DNA from: Novosphingobium jiangmenense
GTDB lineage: Bacteria; Pseudomonadota; Alphaproteobacteria; Sphingomonadales; Sphingomonadaceae
NCBI RefSeq assembly: GCF_015694345.1
Contig: NZ_JADQDC010000001.1
Span: 310,001 to 374,000 of the forward strand
Length of the DNA stretch: 64,000 nucleotides
Direction of reading: 5' to 3'
Each line of letters begins with the position of its first letter. Position 1 is the first letter of the stretch. Positions 57,762-64,000 of the stretch are shown here, piece by piece. The notes below the pieces were generated by a model. It was not told the origin of the DNA and did not search any database. It saw only the letters and a list, made by a program, of their open reading frames with translations. A program made the position numbers and the translations under genes.

Positions 57762-58127
57762 ATGGACGATGCCACGCAGCCACGGCGGAACCTGACGGTA
57801 TGGTACGATGGTGCCTGCCCGCTGTGTTCGCGCGAGATTGCGACGATGCGGCAGCTGGATCGCGGCAAGGCCATTGCCTTTGTCGACATTGCCGATCCCG
57901 CCACCCCGTGCCCGATTGACCGCGATGCGGCACTGGCGCGGTTTCACGTTGAGGAGGACGGGCGGATCCTGTCTGGGGCGGCAGCGTTCGCAGCGATGTG
58001 GCGCGCGATCCCGGCCTTGCGCTGGCTTGGCCTGCTGGCGCGCGTGCGCCCGGTCGAGCTGGTGCTGGAACGCGGTTATCGCGCGTTTCTGCTGATCCGT
58101 CCCCGATTGCAAAGGCTGATGAAATGA
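57762..58127 (+). CDS. DCC-family thiol-disulfide oxidoreductase
   Basis: A 121-residue protein of the DCC (DUF393) family. The WYDGACPLCSREIATMRQLD start contains the signature D-x2-C-x2-C (YDGACPLC), and AFVDIADPATPCP and RILSGAAAFAAMWRAI complete the fold. It is predicted to be a thioredoxin-like redox protein, but cellular partners are not known for most members. Its stop overlaps the AarF/UbiB kinase gene as ATGA, so the two are produced together. It is divergent from lysR across a 95-bp gap. Confidence 0.88.
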   Translation: MDDATQPRRNLTVWYDGACPLCSREIATMRQLDRGKAIAFVDIADPATPCPIDRDAALARFHVEEDGRILSGAAAFAAMWRAIPALRWLGLLARVRPVELVLERGYRAFLLIRPRLQRLMK

Positions 58128-59479
58128 GCGGATCGCGTTATCGCAAGGTACCTTCGGCGCGGCTTTCGCGCCTTGCCGCGTTCGGCCAGCTGGCCGGCGG
58201 GGTTGCCGGGGGCGTGCTGGCCGAGGGCGCGCGCAGGCTGGCGCGGGGCGAAGCGCCGAAGCTGTCCGACCTGCTGCTGACCCCCGGCAATGCCATGCGC
58301 GTGGCCGACCAGCTTTCGCGCCTGCGCGGCGCGGCGATGAAGCTCGGGCAGATGATCTCTCTCGATGCGGGTGACGTGCTGCCGCGCGAATTGACCGAGA
58401 TTCTCGCGCGCCTGCGGGATTCGGCACATTACATGCCTCCTGCCCAGCTCGAGCGTGTGCTGGCGGCAGAGTGGGGCGCAGGCTGGCGCTCGAAATTCCG
58501 CCACTTCGGCGCGCAGCCGATTGCCGCAGCCTCGATCGGGCAGGTCCACAAGGCGGTCCTGCCCGATGGGCGCGTGCTGGCGATCAAGGTGCAATACCCC
58601 GGCATCGCCGCCAGCATCGATGCCGATGTCGACAATGTGGCGACGTTGCTGCGCGTCTCGGGGCTGCTGCCGCAGGGCCTCGACATCTCGCTCCTGCTGG
58701 CCGAGGCGAAACGGCAGCTTCACGAGGAGTCGGACTATCTGCGCGAGGCGGAGATGATGCAGCGCTATGGCGAGATGCTGGCGGGCGAGGAGGCCTTTCT
58801 GGTCCCCCGGCATCATGCCCCGCTTTCGGGCAGGCACGTGCTGGCGATGGACTTCATCGAAGCACGCCCGATCGAGACCCTGCTGACTTCGCACATCGAA
58901 GTGCGAAACAAGGCGATGCAGGCGCTGCTCGGGCTGGTGCTGCGCGAGCTGTTCGCGTTCGGGTTCATGCAGACCGATCCCAACTTCGCCAATTTCCGCT
59001 GGCAGCCGGAGACGGGCAAGCTGGTGCTGCTCGATTTCGGTGCCGCGCGCGAGGTTCCGGCAGAAACCACCGCGGCCTACCGGCGGATGATGCAGGCGGG
59101 CCTTGCCGAGGATAGCGATGCCTTGCGGGCGGCGCTGGTCGAGGTGGGTTTCGTGTCCGAGCAGCAGCTTGCCCGCCACGGCGCAGCGTTTGACCGGATG
59201 CTCGACATTCTGATCGGCCACCTTGGCAAGCCCGGCCTGTTCGATTTTTCCGACCGCTCGTTCGTCGATCGCGTCCGGGCCGAGGCGGAGAAGGTGGCGG
59301 CGGACCGGGCTTCGTGGCACATCCCGCCGGTCGATACGCTGTTCGTGCAGCGCAAGGTCAGCGGCACGGCGCTGCTCGCGATCCGGATGAAGGCGCAGTT
59401 GCCGCTGCGCGAGATGGTCGCCAAGGCGATTGGCGAGAACGAACCGGTGCAGCCAACGCTTCATCGCGCATTGGCTTAG
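58124..59479 (+). CDS. AarF/ABC1/UbiB-type atypical kinase
   Basis: A 451-residue protein with the ABC1/UbiB features. KLGQMISLDAGDVLPRELTE is the KxGQ motif that covers the active site, AAASIGQVHKAVLPDG has the Ala-rich loop (AAAS), AIKVQYPG holds the catalytic lysine, and MQTDPNFANFRW and LVLLDFGAARE are the catalytic and metal-binding loops. Such proteins act on lipid or quinone pathways at the membrane. No C-terminal membrane helix is present, so it is the soluble subtype. The ATG at 58124 overlaps the DCC stop; the longer open frame to 57998 is a shadow. Confidence 0.9.
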   Translation: MSGSRYRKVPSARLSRLAAFGQLAGGVAGGVLAEGARRLARGEAPKLSDLLLTPGNAMRVADQLSRLRGAAMKLGQMISLDAGDVLPRELTEILARLRDSAHYMPPAQLERVLAAEWGAGWRSKFRHFGAQPIAAASIGQVHKAVLPDGRVLAIKVQYPGIAASIDADVDNVATLLRVSGLLPQGLDISLLLAEAKRQLHEESDYLREAEMMQRYGEMLAGEEAFLVPRHHAPLSGRHVLAMDFIEARPIETLLTSHIEVRNKAMQALLGLVLRELFAFGFMQTDPNFANFRWQPETGKLVLLDFGAAREVPAETTAAYRRMMQAGLAEDSDALRAALVEVGFVSEQQLARHGAAFDRMLDILIGHLGKPGLFDFSDRSFVDRVRAEAEKVAADRASWHIPPVDTLFVQRKVSGTALLAIRMKAQLPLREMVAKAIGENEPVQPTLHRALA

Positions 59480-59516
59480 GCACGGAACAGGCTGGCGTAA
59501 ATTCCGTTGGCCTTTC

Positions 59517-60410
59517 ATGCAGATAGATATCGAACAGCGAAGCACCGCCGCGCCCCAGTTCCGGAACGACACACTCCAGCAATCGCTGGCGCACTGGAAC
59601 CGCGAGCGGCTCAGCCCCCAGTTTCCGGCCGATGACTGGCCGCAGCACTTCGAACACGAAGCGCAGATGCGCTACCTCGAGACATCGTTTCTCGAGGAGC
59701 TTCGCGCAGAAGTGATAGACCGTGCGCGCGAGGCGCCGGCCGACGTCGATGGCTTCGTCGCATGGTTCGAGGACCTGAAGGAGACCGGCCCCGGCCAGGG
59801 CGACCCGCTGTTTCCGTGGCTCGCCGAAAGCGCCAACGAGGTGCAGCTGCGCTGGTTCTTCGAGCAGGAAGCCGCCGGCGAAGCGGGGTTCGACGATCTC
59901 GTCGCCTATACGCAGGTCAAGCTGCCGGTCAGTGCCAAGCTGGAACTCGCCCGCAACTACTGGGACGAGATGGGGCGCGGCAATGTGCGGGGCATGCACG
60001 GCCCGATGCTGAACGATCTGGCGCAGACGCTGGGCGTGGAGCCGACCATCGAGCACACCGTGTGGGAAAGTCTGGCGCTGGCCAATGCCATGACCGGCAT
60101 GGCGACCAATCGCGGTTTCGCGTGGCATTCGGTGGGCGCGCTGGGTGTGATCGAGCTGACCGCGCCGGGGCGTTCGGCGATGGTGGCCAAGGGGCTGCGG
60201 CGGATCGGCCTTTCGGATCGCGAGCGGCGCTATTTCGATCTTCACGCCGTGCTTGACGTGAAGCATAGCGAAGACTGGAACCGCGAGGCGCTGCGCCCGC
60301 TGGTGGCGGAAGACCCGCGTCGCGCGACGGCGATGGCCGAAGGAGCACTGATGCGATTGATGTGCGGCGAACGGTGTTTTGCACGTTACCGTGCGATCCT
60401 TTGGGGATAA
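59517..60410 (+). CDS. Heme-oxygenase-like diiron (iron-containing redox) enzyme
   Basis: A 297-residue helical protein of the heme-oxygenase-like superfamily. [20 protein letters not shown] carries glutamate ligands of the first helix pair, [20 protein letters not shown] a Glu/His set, and [20 protein letters not shown] a D-x-H...H-x2-D set, giving the two-metal pattern seen in the iron-containing redox enzyme family (HDO). Known members do N-oxygenation, carbon-carbon cleavage or desaturation; the substrate here is not known. The start at 59517 is used because upstream codons read through the end of the AarF gene in another frame. It follows that gene by 37 bp. Confidence 0.8.
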   Translation: MQIDIEQRSTAAPQFRNDTLQQSLAHWNRERLSPQFPADDWPQHFEHEAQMRYLETSFLEELRAEVIDRAREAPADVDGFVAWFEDLKETGPGQGDPLFPWLAESANEVQLRWFFEQEAAGEAGFDDLVAYTQVKLPVSAKLELARNYWDEMGRGNVRGMHGPMLNDLAQTLGVEPTIEHTVWESLALANAMTGMATNRGFAWHSVGALGVIELTAPGRSAMVAKGLRRIGLSDRERRYFDLHAVLDVKHSEDWNREALRPLVAEDPRRATAMAEGALMRLMCGERCFARYRAILWG

Positions 60411-60413
60411 ACG

Positions 60414-60455
60414 CACATCGCGATGTGATTCTGGTTGACCTTCGTCATCATGATG
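60414..60455 (+). promoter_or_regulatory. Twin related palindromes ahead of ribB
   Basis: CACATCGCGATGTG (60414-60427, a perfect 14-bp palindrome) and CATCATGATG (60446-60455, perfect 10 bp, flanked on the right by TGA like the first) share the half-site GATGTGA. Their centres are 30 bp apart, about three helical turns. A TTGACC box lies at 60435-60440 between them. No Shine-Dalgarno-like sequence precedes the ATG at 60471, so the mRNA could be leaderless. Confidence 0.5.
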
Positions 60456-60470
60456 TGACACACGCGACTC

Positions 60471-61742
60471 ATGGCACAGGACATTGTGGCGCGTGCGCGC
60501 AAGCTCATCGAGGACCGGGTCATTTCGCGGGCGGCGCTTGCCCGCGCGGCCGGTCTGCATCCGAACACTCTGCGCGATGCGCTCTCGCCGGACTGGAACC
60601 CCACCGCCGACACGCTGACCAAACTGGAACGCGCGATGGACGACAGCGACGACGAGGAGTTCGCGCTGGCCTCGGTCGAGGAAATCATTGCCGACGTGCG
60701 CAATGGCCGCATGGTCATCCTTGTCGACGACGAGGACCGCGAGAACGAGGGCGATCTGGTGATCCCCGCGCAGATGGCGACGCCTGAATCGATCAACTTC
60801 ATGGCGACCCACGGACGCGGGCTGATCTGCCTGTGCCTGACTTCGGAACGGGCCAACAAGCTCGGTCTCGAACTGATGAGCCGCCACAACGGCACGCGTC
60901 ACGGTACCGCGTTCACCGTCTCGATCGAGGCGCGCGAAGGTGTGGACACCGGGATTTCGGCGGCTGACCGTGCGCGCACCGTGGCCGTGGCGGTCGATGC
61001 CACGAAGACCAAGGACGACATCGTCACGCCGGGCCACGTCTTCCCGCTGATCGCCCGCGATGGCGGCGTGCTGGTGCGCGCCGGGCACACCGAGGCGGCG
61101 GTTGACCTGCCGCGCCTGGCCGGGCTCAACCCTTCGGGCGTGATCTGCGAGATCATGAACGACGACGGGACGATGGCCCGCCTCAACGACCTGATCCCCT
61201 TCGCGCGCAAGCATGGCCTGAAGATCGGCACGATCCGCGACCTCATCGCCTATCGCCGCCGCCACGACCACCTTGTCGAGTGCCTCAACCAGGCGCCGTT
61301 CCATACCGACTACGGCGGCGAGTTCACGATCAAGACCTATCGCAACAAGGTCGACGGATCGGTGCATCTCGTGCTGCAGAAGGGCCAGATCCAGGCCGAC
61401 AAGCCGACGCTGGTGCGCATGCACTCCATCTCGGTCCTGTCCGACGTGCTGGGCCAGCCCGGTCCGCGCAAGCGCATCCTGCAGCGCGCCATGACCGAGA
61501 TCGGCGAGGCGGGATCAGGCGTGATCGTACTGCTGATGCCGACCGATCCCGAGCAGCTGATCCGTGAAGTGGGCGGCACCGCCGGACACGACATGGAACT
61601 GCGCAGCTATGGCATCGGCGCACAGATCCTGGCCGACCTCGGCATCCATGACATGGTGCTGCTGACCAATTCGCACCACAACCTCGTGGCGCTCGAAGGC
61701 TATGGCCTGAACATCGTCGGCGAGCGGGCGATTCCGGCCTGA
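60471..61742 (+). CDS. ribB: 3,4-dihydroxy-2-butanone 4-phosphate synthase with N-terminal HTH and degenerate GTP cyclohydrolase II domain
   Basis: A 423-residue protein with three parts. Residues about 1 to 60 form a helix-turn-helix-like segment ([20 protein letters not shown], then [11 protein letters not shown]). Residues about 65 to 270 are RibB, with [18 protein letters not shown] (substrate and magnesium acids), [20 protein letters not shown] and [11 protein letters not shown]. Residues about 280 to 423 resemble GTP cyclohydrolase II, but the zinc cysteines usual in the SECLTGDVFGSLRCDCG stretch are absent (the matching site reads [15 protein letters not shown]), so that half should be inactive. 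It makes the four-carbon riboflavin precursor from ribulose 5-phosphate. The HTH could let it regulate its own gene. Confidence 0.88.
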   Translation: MAQDIVARARKLIEDRVISRAALARAAGLHPNTLRDALSPDWNPTADTLTKLERAMDDSDDEEFALASVEEIIADVRNGRMVILVDDEDRENEGDLVIPAQMATPESINFMATHGRGLICLCLTSERANKLGLELMSRHNGTRHGTAFTVSIEAREGVDTGISAADRARTVAVAVDATKTKDDIVTPGHVFPLIARDGGVLVRAGHTEAAVDLPRLAGLNPSGVICEIMNDDGTMARLNDLIPFARKHGLKIGTIRDLIAYRRRHDHLVECLNQAPFHTDYGGEFTIKTYRNKVDGSVHLVLQKGQIQADKPTLVRMHSISVLSDVLGQPGPRKRILQRAMTEIGEAGSGVIVLLMPTDPEQLIREVGGTAGHDMELRSYGIGAQILADLGIHDMVLLTNSHHNLVALEGYGLNIVGERAIPA

Positions 61743-61750
61743 AGCGAAGC

Positions 61751-62602
61751 TCAGGTCGTGGCGCTGGCCGCCATGACCTGACGCCCGTCTGCAGCGAAGG
61801 CGGCGAGTTCCAGCGCCTGCCCTTCCCCGCGCAGGACGAGGTGCAGCGGCTCTGCGCAGATCGCGGGCGAGAGACCTCGGAAGGCAAAGCTTTTCAGCGC
61901 GTTGTCGCCGAGTTCTGTCTGCGCCAGATCGAGCAGGAGCGTCGCCGTGAGCGGGCCGTGGACGACGAGGCCGCGATAGCCCTCGGTTCCAGTGGCATAG
62001 GGCAGGTCGTAGTGAATGCGGTGGCTGTTGAAGGTCAGCGCGGAATAGCGGAACAGCAGGGGTTCATCCGGCACGATAACGCGGTGCGCGGTCCACGGGG
62101 CGGGGTCGAACACGCCTTCCCCCGCTGGCGGTGGCACCGGAGGGGAGCCTGACGGCGCGGCGTCGCGATAGACCACGCTTTGCACTTCGCGGACGGCCAG
62201 CGCGCCATCGCACAGCGTTTCATGGGCGATGTCGACGAAGACCAGCGTGCCGGTACTGCCGTGCTTCTCGGTGATCGCCGCGACGGACGAGCGCCGTTCG
62301 ACGGCTGTGCCGATGGTGATGGGCGCAAGGAACTCAACCTTGCTGGAAGCCCACATCCGACGCGGCAAGGGAACCGGCGGCAGGAAGCTGTCAGGGCTAT
62401 CATCGCGCAAAGGGTGGCCGTCCGGCCCGAGCGCGGCGGTCGGCGCGTCGGGGGTGCACAGGCACCAGTGGAAGCCTTGTGGCATGGTTCCGTCAGCGGG
62501 GGCGGCGCGATCAAGCGTTGCCAGCCAGCGCGCGGCGTGGGCGGCATCGGCGCGGTCGGTGCGATGCTCGGTCCGGCCGATCCATGGGGTCCAGTCCGGC
62601 AT
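61751..62602 (-). CDS. FAS1-like/MaoC-type dehydratase, mesaconyl-C4-CoA hydratase-like
   Basis: A 283-residue hotdog-fold protein. The N-terminal half carries GTMPQGFHWCLCTPDAPTAA, DGHPL and FLPPVPLPRRMWASSKVEFL, typical of FAS1-like dehydratase domain proteins. The C-terminal half has TFNSHRIHYDLPYA and YRGLVVHGPLTATLLLDLAQ, the MaoC hydratase motif with the HGPL tail. Relatives include mesaconyl-C4-CoA hydratase; adding or removing water at a C4/C5 dicarboxyl-CoA is likely. The start ATG overlaps the neighbouring dehydrogenase stop by one base (TGATG); the longer frame to 62692 is a shadow. It ends 8 bp from convergent ribB. Confidence 0.8.
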   Translation of the reverse strand: MPDWTPWIGRTEHRTDRADAAHAARWLATLDRAAPADGTMPQGFHWCLCTPDAPTAALGPDGHPLRDDSPDSFLPPVPLPRRMWASSKVEFLAPITIGTAVERRSSVAAITEKHGSTGTLVFVDIAHETLCDGALAVREVQSVVYRDAAPSGSPPVPPPAGEGVFDPAPWTAHRVIVPDEPLLFRYSALTFNSHRIHYDLPYATGTEGYRGLVVHGPLTATLLLDLAQTELGDNALKSFAFRGLSPAICAEPLHLVLRGEGQALELAAFAADGRQVMAASATT

Positions 62603-64000
62603 CAGTTGCGCCCTTCCAGCAGCCCTCGCGCGATGACCTGCGCCTGAATCTCCGCCGCACCTTCGAAGATGTTGAGAATGCGCGCGTCGCACAGCACGCG
62701 GCTGATTTCGTATTCGAGGGCATAGCCGTTGCCGCCGTGGATCTGCAACGCAGCATCGGCATTGGACCAGGCAGCGCGCGCGGCGAGAAGCTTGGCCATG
62801 CCGGCTTCGATATCGCAGCGCTTGCCCGAATCCTTGGCGCGGGCGGCGGCGTAGGTCAGTTCGCGGGCCATGACCATGTCGACGAGGCTCATCGCCATCT
62901 TGTCGGCCACGCGGGGGAAGTGGACGATCGCCTTGCCGAACTGCTTGCGGTTCAGGGCGTAGTCGAGACCCAGTTCGAGCGCACGACGGGCGACGCCGAC
63001 CGCGCGGGCAGCGGTCTGGATGCGAGCGCCTTCGAAGGTGCGCATGAGCTGCTTGAAGCCCTGCCCCTCCTCGCCCCCGAGCAGGGCATCGGCAGGCGCA
63101 ATCATCCCATCGAACTGCAGCGCATATTCGCGCATGCCGCGATAGCCGAGCACTTCGATCTCGCTGCCGGTCATGCCCTGCGCCGGGAAGGGATCGGCCT
63201 CAGTGCCGCGCGGCTTTGGCACGAGCAGCATCGACAAACCGCCGTAGCCCTTTGCATCGGGAATGGTCCGGGCGAGCAGGGTCATCAGGTCAGACCGGGC
63301 AGCGTGGGTAATCCATGTTTTCGCGCCATCGATCTGCCATTGGCCGGTGTCGTCACGGCGAGCGCGAGTCTGGAGCGAGCCGAGGTCGGACCCGGTATCG
63401 GGTTCGGTGAAGACGGCGGTGGGCAGCACTTCCCCGCTGGCAATGGCCGGAAGCCACTGCGCCTTCTGCTGAGCCGTTCCGCCCAGAACGATCAGTTCTC
63501 CGGCGATCTCCGACCGCGTGCCGAGCGAACCCGCACCAATCCATCCGCGCGAGAGTTCCTCGGTGACCACACACATCACCAGCTTGCCGAGGCCAAGACC
63601 GCCGAATTCTTCGGGAATGCAGACGCCGAAGGTGCCGAGATCGGCCATGGCGCGCACGGTTTCGTCCGGGATCAGGGCGTTGGCGAGATGCCACTTGTGG
63701 GCGTGGGGCAGGATTTCGGCATCGGTGAAGCGGCGGAACTGGTCGCGGATGGTGTCGAGATCGGCGTCTCCGAGGCTTTCGGAGGGCCATTGCCCGGCGG
63801 CGAGCGCGGAGGCGACTTCGGCGCGGGCGCCTGCATGGTCCGCGTCGATCAGGCCGGCGCAGGAAGAGGCCAACGCTCGTGCCTGCTCGCCGAGGCCGAG
63901 GTCCGCAGGGCGGAGAATCTCGTTCTGCCCCATCGGCAGGCCACCGACGAGCTGGCCGATGGTTTCGGCAAAGGCGAGCCTTGCGATCAAGTGGTCGAGC
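62602..64000 (-). CDS. mcd: Acyl-CoA dehydrogenase, methylsuccinyl-CoA dehydrogenase-like, 5' end beyond the window
   Basis: The frame is open to the window edge, so the N-terminus is missing. The visible start ([37 protein letters not shown]) resembles the extra N-terminal domain of (2S)-methylsuccinyl-CoA dehydrogenase of the ethylmalonyl-CoA pathway. The acyl-CoA dehydrogenase core follows: [56 protein letters not shown] and [20 protein letters not shown]. It should use FAD and oxidise an acyl-CoA to mesaconyl-CoA. The TTG at 63988-63990 is not needed as a start because codons continue beyond it. A general acyl-CoA dehydrogenase is the alternative. Confidence 0.82.
   Translation of the reverse strand, partial: LDHLIARLAFAETIGQLVGGLPMGQNEILRPADLGLGEQARALASSCAGLIDADHAGARAEVASALAAGQWPSESLGDADLDTIRDQFRRFTDAEILPHAHKWHLANALIPDETVRAMADLGTFGVCIPEEFGGLGLGKLVMCVVTEELSRGWIGAGSLGTRSEIAGELIVLGGTAQQKAQWLPAIASGEVLPTAVFTEPDTGSDLGSLQTRARRDDTGQWQIDGAKTWITHAARSDLMTLLARTIPDAKGYGGLSMLLVPKPRGTEADPFPAQGMTGSEIEVLGYRGMREYALQFDGMIAPADALLGGEEGQGFKQLMRTFEGARIQTAARAVGVARRALELGLDYALNRKQFGKAIVHFPRVADKMAMSLVDMVMARELTYAAARAKDSGKRCDIEAGMAKLLAARAAWSNADAALQIHGGNGYALEYEISRVLCDARILNIFEGAAEIQAQVIARGLLEGRN

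Noticed and set aside
60411..60470. FMN riboswitch upstream of ribB
   Set aside because: Only 60 bases separate ribB from the preceding gene, too short for the aptamer, and none of its conserved sequence is visible.
1..64000. CRISPR arrays, tRNA or rRNA genes, insertion sequences, prophage or plasmid origin
   Set aside because: No regularly spaced direct repeats, cloverleaf genes, transposases, integrases or replication proteins were found on either strand. Repeats seen are inside genes.

Overview
The window is high-GC DNA with almost no gene-free space. Genes sit in long same-strand runs joined by ATGA-type overlaps. It looks like a chromosomal segment of an alphaproteobacterium of the Sphingomonadales, with Novosphingobium a good guess. 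The basis is an exosortase E/protease with VPEID-CTERM proteins, a MucR-type regulator, a PrsDE-like type I secretion system, a four-subunit NAD-dependent formate dehydrogenase, and a RibB-type riboflavin enzyme with a degenerate GTP cyclohydrolase II half. The genus is inference from gene content; no rRNA or tRNA is present to settle it.

Region 1 (1-7850, minus strand) is one operon for a charged surface polysaccharide: three GT4 glycosyltransferases, a polysaccharide pyruvyl transferase, a Wzx-type flippase, a UDP-HexNAc 6-dehydrogenase and a UDP-uronate epimerase. The most distal gene runs off the left edge. Region 2 (8353-10917, plus) is a lone autotransporter with putative Ig repeats. 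Region 3 (11006-23910, minus) is the export, polymerisation and sorting block: Wza-like exporter, Asn/Gly-rich exported protein, outer-membrane barrel, Wzc-like tyrosine autokinase, TPR-like membrane protein, O-antigen ligase/polymerase, M23 peptidase, VPEID-CTERM protein, EpsD-like protein with an added membrane domain, Sel1 protein, and exosortase E fused to a CPBP protease. Region 4 (24186-35708, minus) is a type I secretion system, a second VPEID-CTERM protein and a 1,923-residue repeat/RTX adhesin carrying an HExxH motif near its N-terminus.

Region 5 (36598-50122) is regulatory. It holds a MucR homologue, a kinase/receiver/mini-DHp/LuxR relay, a lipoprotein, a regulator with a DNA-binding domain at each end, two more histidine kinases with a single-domain receiver, the priming sugar-phosphate transferase and an RfaH/NusG-like factor. 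The position of the last two next to the kinases suggests that the whole block controls polysaccharide production.

Region 6 (50331-64000) is metabolic. A LysR gene heads the fds formate dehydrogenase operon (fdsG, fdsB, mobA, fdsA, fdsD, fdhD), and matching palindromic sites lie before the regulator and before the operon. Divergent from it is a plus-strand set: DCC-type thiol oxidoreductase, AarF/UbiB kinase, heme-oxygenase-like diiron enzyme, and RibB with an N-terminal helix-turn-helix. The right edge holds a mesaconyl-CoA-hydratase-like gene and a methylsuccinyl-CoA-dehydrogenase-like gene, cut by the window end, which together suggest the ethylmalonyl-CoA pathway.

The most interesting points are the RibB-HTH fusion preceded by two related palindromes 30 bp apart, the paired LysR/fds sites, the 67-residue stand-alone DHp protein, the regulator with two DNA-binding domains, the HExxH-bearing adhesin, and a short motif shared by the leaders of two or three polysaccharide and secretion operons.
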